From: CAZUMW01 sp964621615
GTDB taxonomy: Bacteria; Desulfobacterota; WTBG01; CAIYCZ01; CAIRTM01
Reading direction: 5' to 3'
Assembly (NCBI GenBank): GCA_964621615.1
Contig: CAZUMW010000015.1
Coordinates: 22,852-86,851 of the forward strand
Length of the DNA: 64,000 bases
Shown here: piece by piece, positions 8,915 through 18,777 of the stretch
Numbering within the stretch: the stretch's first letter is position 1
How the letters are laid out: every line of letters starts with the position of its first letter
Program-made: the position numbers and the translations under genes
Notes under the pieces: generated by a model
What the model was told of the DNA's origin: nothing
Database searches by the model: none
What the model saw: the letters and a program-made list of their open reading frames with translations, nothing else

Positions 8915-9460
8915 GTGAAACGTGTTCCTAAAGAAGTTTTTTTGACGCGTGGAGACGGAACCCACCGGGACGAGCTGCGTTCATATGAGCTGGCGCTGCG
9001 CGACGCCGGCATTGAAAAGCAAAACCTGGTCCCCGTTTCCAGCATTCTGCCCCCAGGCTGTAAAATTATTACAAAAAATCAGGGGTTGAAAAAAATATCC
9101 CCCGGGGAAATCATATTTACCGTGATGAGCAAATGCTCCAGCAATGAGCCCCGCCGCCTTATTGCAGCATCGGTCGGATGCGCATGGCCTTCAGACAAAA
9201 GCGGCTACGGGTATCTGTCGGAGTTTCACTCATTCGGGATGACCAAAAAGCAGGCAGGCGACCATGCTGAAGATATGGCTGCAGCAATGCTGGCCTCAAC
9301 GCTCGGAATTGAATTTGATGAAAACAAAAGCTGGGATGAAAAAAAAGAGGTTTACCGGATCAGCAATAAAATATACAAATCAACTAACATTACCCAGTCG
9401 GCTATTGTTTCACCAAACGGCTATACAACAGTTGTAGCAGCCGCTGTGTTTATTCTTTAA
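8915..9460 (+). CDS. pdaD: Pyruvoyl-dependent arginine decarboxylase
   Basis: The 181-residue proenzyme converts arginine to agmatine. It lacks pyridoxal phosphate and makes its pyruvoyl cofactor by self-cleavage at a Ser-Ser pair; here the pair is Ser42-Ser43 in VPVSSILPPGC, matching the known site. The start is GTG, set by GGAGAGGAG about ten bases upstream. Length is typical. It follows agmatinase, giving an arginine-agmatine-putrescine route. This enzyme type is widespread in archaea and in several anaerobic bacterial lineages. Confidence 0.94.
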   Translation: MKRVPKEVFLTRGDGTHRDELRSYELALRDAGIEKQNLVPVSSILPPGCKIITKNQGLKKISPGEIIFTVMSKCSSNEPRRLIAASVGCAWPSDKSGYGYLSEFHSFGMTKKQAGDHAEDMAAAMLASTLGIEFDENKSWDEKKEVYRISNKIYKSTNITQSAIVSPNGYTTVVAAAVFIL

Positions 9461-9486
9461 CAAATAAAACAGGAGGTTGTGTTCCC

Positions 9487-10959
9487 ATGATTTCACAAAA
9501 AACAATTTGCCGGATTAATAACGCTACACTCATGACAATCGTTGCAGTAGTCTGCCTGATGCTTTGCCCTGCCGCTGCAAATGCAAAGCAGACTGACGGA
9601 CAGCCAACGGTAACCCTTCCTGACTTCACCACACTGATTAAGCAGCTTAAGCCGGTTACCGTCAATATAAGCTCCACTAAAACGGTTAAGCCGCGTATGA
9701 GGCAGTTCGGCGGGTCCCCCTTCGGGAATAACGGGGGAAGATCAGACCCCTTTCATGATTTTTTCGGGGATGATTTTTTCAAGCGATTTTTTGGCGATCA
9801 GTTTGATCGTGAATACAAGAGAAAAGGTCTCGGATCAGGTTTCATCATCGATGCGGAGGGCTACGTTATTACAAACAACCATGTTATTGAGGGAGCCGAC
9901 GAAATAATTGTTAAAACGCATAACGAAAAAGAATATGAAGCCGAAATCGTCGGCACTGACCCGAAAACGGATATCGCGCTCATAAAAATAAAAAACCTCA
10001 AGGAGGATTTGCCTGTTGCGACGCTCGGGGATTCCGATCAGCTTCAGGTCGGTGAATGGGTACTCGCCATCGGCAATCCCTTCGGCCTGCAGGAAACCGT
10101 AACTGCAGGTATTGTCAGCGCAAAATGGCGGAAAATCGGTGCCGGCCCATATGAGAATTTTATTCAAACAGATGCGTCGATTAACCCGGGCAACAGCGGC
10201 GGACCGCTGTTCAACACACAGGGCGATGTTGTTGGTGTAAACACGCTGATTTATTCACCGAGCGGGGGGAATATAGGTATAGGCTTTGCCATTCCGATAA
10301 ACCTGGCAAAGGACATCGTTGCCCAGCTGAAAGAAAAAGGCAAGGTTGTCCGAGGCTGGCTGGGCGTCGTCGTTCAGAAGGTTACCCCGGAGCTTGCGGA
10401 AAGCTTTAATATGAAAAAGCCCATGGGTGCTCTTATTGCTGATGTTGAGCCAGGCGGGCCGGCAGACGAAGCAGGTATTCGATCAGGCGATATAATAATA
10501 TCTTTTGATGGCAAAGACGTCGAGGAAATGGCTGATCTGCCCATGATGGTTGCGCAGACACCGGTCGGGGAAAAGGTTACGGTTTCCGTGCTTCGTGACG
10601 GCGACAAAAAAGGTTTTACCGTAAAGATAGGAGAGCTGCAGGAAAAGCAATATTCCGCTATGGCTGAAACCGACACGGAAGATCTCGGGATCAAAGTCAG
10701 AGAAATAACACCCGAGCTTGCCCGCCAATATGAGCTTCCTGAAGAAAGCGGCGTCATTGTTACCGACGTTCAATTCGGAAGCCCTGCGGCTGAGGCCGGT
10801 CTCAGAAAAGGCGATATCATTAAAGAAGTCAACAGGGATGAGATTACATCGATATCAGAATTCCGCGATGCCATAAAAAAATCCAAAAAAGAAAATATAC
10901 TGTTCCTTATAAAACGCGGCGGCAATTCTTTGTGGATAGTGGTAAAGCCTGAATCATAA
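9487..10959 (+). CDS. degP: DegP/HtrA-type periplasmic serine protease
   Basis: A 490-residue protease-chaperone of the Do family. An N-terminal hydrophobic signal segment with Ala-x-Ala (residues about 8-36) sends it to the periplasm. The trypsin-like domain shows His132 in TNNHVIEGAD, Asp162 in KTDIALIKI and Ser237 in NPGNSGGPL. A flexible Gly/Phe/Asp-rich loop lies at about 70-105. Two PDZ domains follow (about 290-380 and 395-485). An AGGAGG site precedes the ATG by ten bases. It degrades or refolds misfolded envelope proteins; whether it is DegP- or MucD-like is not resolved. Confidence 0.94.
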   Translation: MISQKTICRINNATLMTIVAVVCLMLCPAAANAKQTDGQPTVTLPDFTTLIKQLKPVTVNISSTKTVKPRMRQFGGSPFGNNGGRSDPFHDFFGDDFFKRFFGDQFDREYKRKGLGSGFIIDAEGYVITNNHVIEGADEIIVKTHNEKEYEAEIVGTDPKTDIALIKIKNLKEDLPVATLGDSDQLQVGEWVLAIGNPFGLQETVTAGIVSAKWRKIGAGPYENFIQTDASINPGNSGGPLFNTQGDVVGVNTLIYSPSGGNIGIGFAIPINLAKDIVAQLKEKGKVVRGWLGVVVQKVTPELAESFNMKKPMGALIADVEPGGPADEAGIRSGDIIISFDGKDVEEMADLPMMVAQTPVGEKVTVSVLRDGDKKGFTVKIGELQEKQYSAMAETDTEDLGIKVREITPELARQYELPEESGVIVTDVQFGSPAAEAGLRKGDIIKEVNRDEITSISEFRDAIKKSKKENILFLIKRGGNSLWIVVKPES

Positions 10960-10984
10960 TACCTTTTTCTAAGGAGACATAGCG

Positions 10985-12283
10985 ATGAGCCGAATAGAGC
11001 ATATTCATGCGCGAGAGATTCTTGATTCCCGTGGCAACCCTACGGTAGAAGTCGACGTATTGCTTGAAACCGGTGTGATCGGAAGAGCCCAGATCCCTTC
11101 GGGCGCCTCAACAGGATCGCGCGAAGCGCTTGAGCTTCGTGACAATGACAAAAGCAGGTATCTTGGCAAAGGAGTCACCGAGGCTGTTTCGCGCGTAAAT
11201 ACAAAGCTGCAGCCGGAGCTTGTCGGACTTGAATCTGTCGATCAGCCCGGAATCGATCAGACAATGATCGAGCTTGACGGGACCGAAACAAAATCAAATT
11301 TCGGGGCCAATGCGATCCTGGGCGTTTCTCTTGCTACCGCAAAAGCTTCAGCCATTGAGCTCAACATTCCGCTTTACCGATATATCGGCGGCGTCAATGC
11401 AACCACTCTGCCTCTTCCGATGATGAATATACTGAACGGCGGCGAGCATGCAGACAACAATGTTGACATACAGGAGTTTATGATTATGCCGGTGGGCGCC
11501 GACTCGTTTGCTGAAGCTATCCGCATGGGCGCTGAAGTGTTTCACAATCTCAAGTCGGTGTTAAAAGATAAAAATCTCAACACCGCTGTCGGCGATGAAG
11601 GCGGTTTTGCCCCGAATCTTCAATCAAATGAAGAAGCCCTGCAGGTTATTATGCAGGCGATAGAGCGTGCCGGATACCGTCCCGGAGACGATATTGCTCT
11701 TGCGCTTGATGCGGCCGCAAGCTCTTTTTACCGAGACGGCGCTTATATTCTTGAAGCAGAAAAAAATAAGGAAAACAGCTCAGATGACATGATAGCGTTT
11801 TATCGCTCACTGATGGACAGATATCCTATTGTTTCAATCGAGGATGGCCTCGATGAAAATGACTGGGCCGGATGGGAAAAGATGACGCAGCGCCTCGGCG
11901 ATTCTGTGCAGATTGTCGGTGATGATTTGTTTGTCACCAACACAGCCATTCTGTCAGAGGGAATTAATCGCGGTGTGGCAAATTCAATACTTATCAAGCT
12001 CAATCAAATCGGGACACTGACAGAAACATTAAATGCAATAGAAATGGCGAAAAGAGCACGCTATACAGCTGTCGTGTCGCACCGATCCGGGGAAACAGAG
12101 GACACAACAATTGCGGATCTGGTCGTTGCCTGCAATACCGGACAGATTAAAACAGGATCGGCATCGCGCACCGACCGTATAGCCAAATATAATCAGCTTA
12201 TCAGAATCGAAGAGGAGCTCGGCCCCATATCGCTGTTTCCTAAAATGTCAGCGTTCTATAACATGGGTGCCAAAGAAAAATGA
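10985..12283 (+). CDS. eno: Enolase
   Basis: The 432-residue protein interconverts 2-phosphoglycerate and phosphoenolpyruvate. Family landmarks in order are the N-terminal AREILDSRGNPTVEV, GASTGSREALELRD, the GDEGGFAPN segment, the catalytic SIEDGLDENDW and GDDLFVTN metal region, Lys in ILIKLNQIGT, and SHRSGETEDT near the end. AAGGAGA precedes the ATG. The stop overlaps the next gene by four bases. Phosphoglycerate mutase is encoded 700 bases downstream, so two consecutive glycolytic steps are clustered. Confidence 0.98.
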   Translation: MSRIEHIHAREILDSRGNPTVEVDVLLETGVIGRAQIPSGASTGSREALELRDNDKSRYLGKGVTEAVSRVNTKLQPELVGLESVDQPGIDQTMIELDGTETKSNFGANAILGVSLATAKASAIELNIPLYRYIGGVNATTLPLPMMNILNGGEHADNNVDIQEFMIMPVGADSFAEAIRMGAEVFHNLKSVLKDKNLNTAVGDEGGFAPNLQSNEEALQVIMQAIERAGYRPGDDIALALDAAASSFYRDGAYILEAEKNKENSSDDMIAFYRSLMDRYPIVSIEDGLDENDWAGWEKMTQRLGDSVQIVGDDLFVTNTAILSEGINRGVANSILIKLNQIGTLTETLNAIEMAKRARYTAVVSHRSGETEDTTIADLVVACNTGQIKTGSASRTDRIAKYNQLIRIEEELGPISLFPKMSAFYNMGAKEK

Positions 12284-12933
12284 GCGATTCCGAACAGGAT
12301 TTTACCCATAAGCGGCGGCAGATGGTCGCACGGCAGATTAAAGCGCGCAACATTACCGATGAGAACGTGCTGCGCGCAATGGAAACGGTTCCCCGAGAGG
12401 CGTTTGTAACCGAGCAGTTCATGTCGGAAGCATACAGCGACGGGCCACTGCCTATCGGAGACGGACAAACAATATCGCAGCCCTATATCGTTGCCCTCAT
12501 GACCCAGAGCCTCGGAATCAGGCCTGGTGACACCGTGCTCGAAATAGGAACGGGCTCCGGCTATCAGCTTGCAGTGCTGCTCAGCATAACCTCACGGGTC
12601 TATTCAGTTGAGCGAATGCCGGCGCTTGCCGAGCAATCGAGAAAGCGCCTTGAATCGATTGGATATCCCTCTGTAACCATAATAACTGGAGATGGCACCC
12701 GCGGCCTTCCAGCGCACGCTCCATACGATGGTATTATTGTAACCTCTGCCGCGCCTTCCGTGCCGGAGCCGCTTAAGGAGCAGCTTGCCGATGGCGGACG
12801 ACTGGTAATTCCTATAGGATCACGATTCAGTCAGATTCTGTATAAAACAATCCGTAACGGTACAGAATTTACACAGGAAGAAATAACCCCGTGCGTTTTT
12901 GTGCCCCTTATAGGTGAGTACGGCTGGAAGTAA
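12280..12933 (+). CDS. pcm: Protein-L-isoaspartate O-methyltransferase
   Basis: This 217-residue SAM-dependent enzyme methylates L-isoaspartyl residues in ageing proteins to start their repair. It shows the PCMT landmarks: an N-terminal helix with VPREAFV, IGDGQTISQPYIVALM, the SAM motif LEIGTGSGYQ, YSVERMP, and GDGTRGLP followed by PYDGIIVTSAAP. Length is normal. The ATG overlaps the enolase stop (ATGA), so translation is probably coupled. Confidence 0.95.
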   Translation: MSDSEQDFTHKRRQMVARQIKARNITDENVLRAMETVPREAFVTEQFMSEAYSDGPLPIGDGQTISQPYIVALMTQSLGIRPGDTVLEIGTGSGYQLAVLLSITSRVYSVERMPALAEQSRKRLESIGYPSVTIITGDGTRGLPAHAPYDGIIVTSAAPSVPEPLKEQLADGGRLVIPIGSRFSQILYKTIRNGTEFTQEEITPCVFVPLIGEYGWK

Positions 12934-12983
12934 CGCTTTACAGGAACAGCTCAATAGGTAAAACATCATAGCTTGAGGTGATT

Positions 12984-14195
12984 ATGAAATTACGTGCTTT
13001 TGATCATCTGACCATCAGCAGCTCGTCAAAAATCGTATTTTTGATCATGGACGGGCTCGGCGGCGTTGAACGTGAAGACAAAGACGGCACTGAGCTGGCC
13101 TGCGCCCGCACTCCCAACCTCGATCGTGTTGCAGCTGATTCAGTATGCGGCCTGCTTGACCCCATTGCGCCGGGCATCACCCCCGGAAGCGGTCCGGCTC
13201 ATTTTGCCTTGTTCGGCTATGATCCGGTGGAGTACAATATCGGCCGCGGCGTTCTTGAAGCAGCCGGCATTGATTTTCCCTTTTCAGAAAAAGATGTGCT
13301 TGCACGCATAAATTTCTGTACCGTTGATAAAAATGGAAACATAACAGATCGACGAGCAGGCAGGATCGCAACGGAAGATAACGCCCGGGTATGCGAAAAG
13401 CTGCAAAACAACATTAACAAGCATCCAAAGCTCGACGAAATAATTATAAAACCCGTAAAGGAACACAGGGCGGTAGTTGCATTTCGCGGAAGCGGTCTTT
13501 ACGGCGACATTGAAGACACCGACCCACAGAAGACAGCCGTGGCACCCATCTCCCCAAAGCCCATAGATGATAAATCCCAGCTGTGCGCACAGATAGCGTC
13601 CGATTTTATCTCACAGGCAGGCGACATTCTTTCCGATGAAAATCAGGCAAATATGCTGCTGCTGCGCGGTTTCGCTAAATATCACCCCTATCCATCTATG
13701 ACCGAGCGCTATAAGCTTAATCCGATCGCCATCGCCTCGTATCCGATGTACAAGGGCATTGCCCGGCTGCTTGGAATGACTGTTCTTGAAGGTCTTACCA
13801 GCATTGATGCTGAATTTGATGCGTTTGAAAAAAATTACAATGATTACGATTTCTTTTTCATTCATGTAAAGCCGACAGACTCAAGCGGTGAGGATGGAGA
13901 CTTTGACAAAAAGGTCAGAATTATTGAAGAAGTCGATTCTTATATCCCTCGAATTCTCGAACACAATCCCGACGTACTTGTTGTAACAGGCGATCACTCA
14001 ACGCCTGCGCTGCTGAAGAACCACAGCTGGCATCCGGTCCCAGTACTGCTGCGCTCATCGTGCTGCCGCAAAGACAGCGTAATATCCTTTAGCGAGGAAA
14101 GCTGCCTGCGCGGAGGATTGTGTAAAATGGAAACCGTGCACCTTATGGGCCTTGCATTGGCAAACGCAGGCCGACTGTCGAAATTCGGTGCGTAG
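12984..14195 (+). CDS. apgM: Cofactor-independent phosphoglycerate mutase, archaeal (ApgM) type
   Basis: A 403-residue enzyme of the alkaline phosphatase superfamily that interconverts 3- and 2-phosphoglycerate. Metal-binding and catalytic features include FLIMDGLGG, the PGSGPAHFALFGYD segment with the presumed phosphate-carrying serine, VKPTDSSGEDGD and TGDHSTPALLKNHSWHPVP. I place the start at the ATG at 12984 because GAGGTGAT directly upstream matches the 16S anti-SD; an in-frame GTG six bases earlier lies inside that site. It is unlike the E. coli GpmA/GpmI enzymes. Adjacent eno supports the glycolytic role. Confidence 0.93.
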   Translation: MKLRAFDHLTISSSSKIVFLIMDGLGGVEREDKDGTELACARTPNLDRVAADSVCGLLDPIAPGITPGSGPAHFALFGYDPVEYNIGRGVLEAAGIDFPFSEKDVLARINFCTVDKNGNITDRRAGRIATEDNARVCEKLQNNINKHPKLDEIIIKPVKEHRAVVAFRGSGLYGDIEDTDPQKTAVAPISPKPIDDKSQLCAQIASDFISQAGDILSDENQANMLLLRGFAKYHPYPSMTERYKLNPIAIASYPMYKGIARLLGMTVLEGLTSIDAEFDAFEKNYNDYDFFFIHVKPTDSSGEDGDFDKKVRIIEEVDSYIPRILEHNPDVLVVTGDHSTPALLKNHSWHPVPVLLRSSCCRKDSVISFSEESCLRGGLCKMETVHLMGLALANAGRLSKFGA

Positions 14196-14223
14196 TTTTA
14201 TGCATGGACAGCTGTGCTGCGCA

Positions 14224-16245
14224 ATGAGCATCGATAAGGAAATACAGTATATTAAGGACCAGCTGCATTACCATAATTACCGGTATTATATTTTAAATGA
14301 TCCTGAAATATCAGATGCCGCGTATGACCGCCTCTTCCGCCGGCTGCAGGATCTTGAAAAGAAACACCCGAACTGCATAACAGCCGACTCTCCGACACAG
14401 CGCGTCGGGGCCAGACCTGTATCAGGATTTGATCCCGTTACGCACCGCCCGCCGATGCTCAGCATAGCCAATGCGCTTACAGATGATGAAGTATATGACT
14501 TTGACAGGCGTATCAAAAACAGGCTGACACGGGAAACCGGCGTAAGCCATGATTCCATAGAATATGTCGTTGAGCCAAAGCTTGACGGAATAGCGGTTGA
14601 GTGTATTTATGAAAACGGCTATTTCATCACCGGCTCTACCCGCGGCGACGGGGAAACCGGAGAGGATATTACCCACAACTTAAAAACAATACGATCAATT
14701 CCGCTTGTATTGACCCCTGCTCCGGGCATAATATCTCCACCGCGAATAGCCGTGCGGGGTGAGGTTGTCATGAATTATGCTGATTTCAAAAAGCTGAACG
14801 AGCTCAGAAAGCATGCCGGTGAGCCTGCTTTTGCCAACCCGCGCAACGCAGCTGCCGGATCTGTCAGGCAGCTTGACCCGCGCATAACCGCACAGCGGAC
14901 GCTTGATGTTTTTTTCTACGCGATAGCAGAATCTTATGCTGCACATGCCTTCACCCACTTGCAAACCCTGAGCCGTATTTCTGAGCTCGGCCTGAAAAAA
15001 AACCCGCACGCGTATTTGTGTAAAACTATCGATGAAGCGCTAGACGCGTGCCGGAAAATCAGCACACTGCGCAGCTCTCTGCCCTTCGGCATTGACGGTG
15101 CTGTTATCAAGGTTAATGATCTGAAGTTGCAGGACATATTATCTACAGTCTCGAGAAGCCCGCGATGGGCGATTGCCTACAAATTTGATGCAGAGCAGGA
15201 AACAACAACTGTGACAAACATTTCCGTTCAGGTCGGGAGGACCGGAGCTGTTACACCCGTTGCAAAGCTTGATCCGGTTACGGTTGGCGGCGTTGTGGTT
15301 AAGAGCGCGACCCTGCACAATGAGGACGAAATAAAACGAAAAGATATTCGCATAGGCGACACCGTTATGGTGCAGCGCGCCGGTGACGTCATTCCCGAAA
15401 TAGTAAAAGTAATACCCTCACGCAGAAGCGGCGGTGAAAAGATCTTCATCATGCCTGACCGCTGCCCGTCCTGCTCTTCGCCTCTGATAAAGCTGCCAGA
15501 TGAGGCTGTATACCGCTGCGTTAATATGACCTGCCCCGCCCAAACAAAAGAGCGCATAAAACATTTCTGCTCCCGGCGCGCTATGAATATTGATGGGCTC
15601 GGGGTGAAAATTATTAATCAGCTTGTCGACCTCGGTATCGTGCAAACAGCTGCAGATATTTATTCGATACCTTTTGATACGTGGGCCCGGCTCGATCGCA
15701 TGGCAGAAAAATCAGCTGAAAACATGGTGCGTGCAATACAAAAAAGCAAATCATCGGGACTTGAGCGGCTCATATATGCGCTCGGCATTCGTCACGTTGG
15801 TGAGCATACGTCAAAATTACTTGTGCGTCATTTAGGCAGTATAGACGGCATACGTAACGCTTCTCGTGATCGGCTGCTGGCTATAAATGAAATAGGTCCT
15901 GAAGTGACTGAAAGCGTTACAGGATTTTTTAACAACTATGACAATAATACAATCATAGAACGGCTTAAAAGCGCTGGTGTAGATATGAGCCCCCGGGAAA
16001 ACACAGGCAGCGGAGCGCTGCAGGACAAGACATTTGTCATAACCGGCACGCTCAGCATCCCGCGCCAGGAATGTCAGCGGTTAATTGAAGAAAACGGCGG
16101 CAAATCAACATCAAGCGTTTCGCGCAATACCGATTATGTCATTGCCGGCAGCAGCCCGGGCTCAAAACTTGATAAGGCAAAACGTATGGGTGTTACTGTT
16201 GTGTCGGAGGGTGAATTTTTCGCCCTGATTGGGAAGAAATTATAA
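14224..16245 (+). CDS. ligA: NAD-dependent DNA ligase LigA
   Basis: LigA seals nicks in replication and repair using NAD. From the ATG at 14224 the product is 673 residues, close to the E. coli length of 671. An upstream in-frame ATG at 14200 and the longer frame overlapping apgM lack a better ribosome-binding site. Domains in order: Ia (YRYYILNDPEISDAAYD), adenylation with Lys119 in EPKLDGIAVE, OB fold, four-cysteine zinc finger (CPSC...C...C), helix-hairpin-helix repeats including ALGIRHVGEHT, and a C-terminal BRCT domain (about 595-673). It ends 21 bases from the convergent kinase gene. Confidence 0.96.
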   Translation: MSIDKEIQYIKDQLHYHNYRYYILNDPEISDAAYDRLFRRLQDLEKKHPNCITADSPTQRVGARPVSGFDPVTHRPPMLSIANALTDDEVYDFDRRIKNRLTRETGVSHDSIEYVVEPKLDGIAVECIYENGYFITGSTRGDGETGEDITHNLKTIRSIPLVLTPAPGIISPPRIAVRGEVVMNYADFKKLNELRKHAGEPAFANPRNAAAGSVRQLDPRITAQRTLDVFFYAIAESYAAHAFTHLQTLSRISELGLKKNPHAYLCKTIDEALDACRKISTLRSSLPFGIDGAVIKVNDLKLQDILSTVSRSPRWAIAYKFDAEQETTTVTNISVQVGRTGAVTPVAKLDPVTVGGVVVKSATLHNEDEIKRKDIRIGDTVMVQRAGDVIPEIVKVIPSRRSGGEKIFIMPDRCPSCSSPLIKLPDEAVYRCVNMTCPAQTKERIKHFCSRRAMNIDGLGVKIINQLVDLGIVQTAADIYSIPFDTWARLDRMAEKSAENMVRAIQKSKSSGLERLIYALGIRHVGEHTSKLLVRHLGSIDGIRNASRDRLLAINEIGPEVTESVTGFFNNYDNNTIIERLKSAGVDMSPRENTGSGALQDKTFVITGTLSIPRQECQRLIEENGGKSTSSVSRNTDYVIAGSSPGSKLDKAKRMGVTVVSEGEFFALIGKKL

Positions 16246-16266
16246 GAAAGAGGTGTTCAGGACATT

Positions 16267-18756
16267 TTAAACACGATCAATTATCCATTTTTTTATGATT
16301 TCAAATACCGCCTCCCGGCGTATCGGCTTTGACAAATAATCATTCATTCCGGCTTCGAGACATCGCTCGCGGTCTCCCTCCATTGCATTTGCGGTCATGG
16401 CAACAATCGGAACCTTCATATAACCCAGCTTTCTTATTTCTTCACTGCTTGTCAAACCGTCCATTTCCGGCATCTGCAGGTCCATGAAAATCATATTGTA
16501 CTTTGCGCTGTTTTCCACATATTTATCGATTGCTTCTTTGCCGTTCCGTGCAACTTCAACATTGTACCCAGCTTTTGTAAGCATGGTTACCGCAAGCTTC
16601 TGATTAACCGGATTGTCCTCGGCTAGCAAAATGGAAACCGATCTTTTCAAATCTTCAGCAACCGAGTGCTGTGTGGCTATTCTTTTGCTTTCAAGCTGTT
16701 TTTCTGTTTCTGAAGAACCGCTGAGCAGATGCTCTATCATCTGCAGCAATTTTTTCCTGTTGACCGGCTTGGGCAAAAAACCATCAAATCCTGAATCCTC
16801 ACAGCGCCTGGCATCATTGTTGATATCAGATGAAAACGCGATAATGGGTATATAGCCGATATCCGAAGATTTCACTTGTCCCGGAATTGTGTAGGCATCG
16901 GCATCGGCCATCTGTACGTTTATGGCACACATATCAATCGGGGTGCCCTTTAATCTATATGAGTTTATAGTATCAATAACATTTGAAACACAGTCGGTTG
17001 TTGTTACTGTAATGTTTGCCGCCTCAAGAATACGCTTCAGTATTTGAATGTTGGTTACATTATCATCGGCAATCAATATATGCTTGTTCGCAAGAGAAAC
17101 GTCAAAAATACGCTTTTTGTATGATTTTTCAGATTTATGAAACCAGGCCGTAAAATGAAATGTGCTCCCCCTGCCCTTTTTGCTTTCGGCCCATACATCG
17201 CCATTCATAAGATTGGATATTCGTTTGCAAATTGTAAGCCCCAATCCTGTTCCCCCGAATTTTCTGGTTGTTGAGCCGTCTGCCTGCTTGAAGGCCTCAA
17301 AAATCGTTTTAATTTTTTTCTTTGGTATCCCTACCCCCGTATCTCGGATACGAACGTGAAATTTTACGCTTGTTTCATTTTCTTCATCAACATCAACAGA
17401 CAGCTCTATTTCGCCCTGATCGGTAAATTTGGAGGCATTGCCCATAAGATTTACCATAACCTGCCGAAAACGGTGCGGGTCGCCCTTTACTTCAGCGGGA
17501 ACATATTCGCTAATTCTGTATAGAAGCTCAATGGGTTTTGAGCCGATTTTAGGCCGTATGAGCTCGCAGACATTATATGTCAGTATTTCCGGATCAAAAT
17601 CAATATTTTCGAGCTCTATATGCCCGGCCTCTATTTTTGAAAAATCAAGTATGTCATTTATAAGGGTGAGCAGCATATCGCCGCTGTCTTTTATTGCGTT
17701 AAGAAAATCATCCTGCTCATTGTTGATCTCCGTTTCCATGAGCAGATCGGTAAAACCGATTATCGCATTAAGCGGCGTTCGTATTTCATGGCTCATATTG
17801 GCAAGGAAATCACTTTTAGCGACATTGGCAACTTCAGCCATGACAGCCATCTGATTTGCACGCTCAATGGAGCTTTCAAGCTGTGTATTGATATCGGCAA
17901 GCTCTCTATTCGCCAGTTCATATTTTGTTTCGGCTTCCTGCTGCTTAGTGCAGTCGCGAACAATCAGCACGCAGTCTGTTTTGTTCCCCTCGGCATCGTA
18001 AAGCCAGCTTATATGCTGCAAGACGGGTACAGCGCTCCCGTCTTTTCTGAGATAATATCCATCTACTGTATTTGACCCTGATTCAGCATGTAGCCCCCCG
18101 GTTAACCGCTGAATGGATTGTTCGTCGATAATGTATTCAGTCCCGTTTGTTAAGGTATACGTATCCGGATGTTGAACAATAAAATCATACAGTTTAATTC
18201 CTGTCACCTGGTCTTTTTCAAACTGGAGCATATCGAGAAAAACCCTGTTTGCCTCTTTTATCACCATCCGGCTATCGCATACCAGTATTCCGTCAAGTGA
18301 GCTGTTAATCAGCTCGTGCAGAAATGTAAGTGTGTCTATAAATTCAGCATGAAGTATTTTTTCCATGTGCTTTTTTTGCAGTCGCTCATATTCCCGATCC
18401 ACAAACACTATCAGCATATCGAGGTCCTGTTTGTCAATACACTGAACAGCCCCCGATGATAAGAGGCTGCGGGCAGTGCTGCTTTCATATGGGTACATAA
18501 CGGCAATCACCGGTATATCGAGCTTAAAATGCTTCAGGCAGGAAAGAGCTGCCTTGGTGTCACGGGAGTTCCGGCTGGCATCGGCAATAATGATATTGAA
18601 CGTAGTATCATTTTCAATTACTAATTGGGCGTCCTCGGTGAAGGATTGTATGCGCTCGCACGATACAGCATATCCGACACTGGTTAATTCATGAACAGCA
18701 CGTTGAGCAAAAGTATCGCTGTTATCAATAACCAGTATGGATAATTCTTTTCTCAT
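16267..18756 (-). CDS. Hybrid sensor kinase, REC-PAS-HisKA-HATPase-REC-REC
   Basis: An 829-residue soluble multidomain kinase with no obvious transmembrane segment. Domains: N-terminal receiver (1-125, acceptor Asp in IIIADAS), PAS (about 150-275), coiled coil, HisKA with His in FLANMSHEIRTPLNAIIG (about 330), HATPase with GTGLGLTIC (about 500), then two receivers. In the first C-terminal receiver (about 560-680) the acceptor position reads CAINVQM, an Asn where Asp is expected, so it is probably not phosphorylated. The last receiver (about 705-825) is intact with FMDLQMPEMDG and YLSKP. The gene lies 21 bases after the GGDEF regulator and may act with it. The signal is unknown. Confidence 0.92.
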   Translation of the reverse strand: MRKELSILVIDNSDTFAQRAVHELTSVGYAVSCERIQSFTEDAQLVIENDTTFNIIIADASRNSRDTKAALSCLKHFKLDIPVIAVMYPYESSTARSLLSSGAVQCIDKQDLDMLIVFVDREYERLQKKHMEKILHAEFIDTLTFLHELINSSLDGILVCDSRMVIKEANRVFLDMLQFEKDQVTGIKLYDFIVQHPDTYTLTNGTEYIIDEQSIQRLTGGLHAESGSNTVDGYYLRKDGSAVPVLQHISWLYDAEGNKTDCVLIVRDCTKQQEAETKYELANRELADINTQLESSIERANQMAVMAEVANVAKSDFLANMSHEIRTPLNAIIGFTDLLMETEINNEQDDFLNAIKDSGDMLLTLINDILDFSKIEAGHIELENIDFDPEILTYNVCELIRPKIGSKPIELLYRISEYVPAEVKGDPHRFRQVMVNLMGNASKFTDQGEIELSVDVDEENETSVKFHVRIRDTGVGIPKKKIKTIFEAFKQADGSTTRKFGGTGLGLTICKRISNLMNGDVWAESKKGRGSTFHFTAWFHKSEKSYKKRIFDVSLANKHILIADDNVTNIQILKRILEAANITVTTTDCVSNVIDTINSYRLKGTPIDMCAINVQMADADAYTIPGQVKSSDIGYIPIIAFSSDINNDARRCEDSGFDGFLPKPVNRKKLLQMIEHLLSGSSETEKQLESKRIATQHSVAEDLKRSVSILLAEDNPVNQKLAVTMLTKAGYNVEVARNGKEAIDKYVENSAKYNMIFMDLQMPEMDGLTSSEEIRKLGYMKVPIVAMTANAMEGDRERCLEAGMNDYLSKPIRREAVFEIIKKWIIDRV

Positions 18757-18777
18757 ATATTCAGATTAATGGAATGT

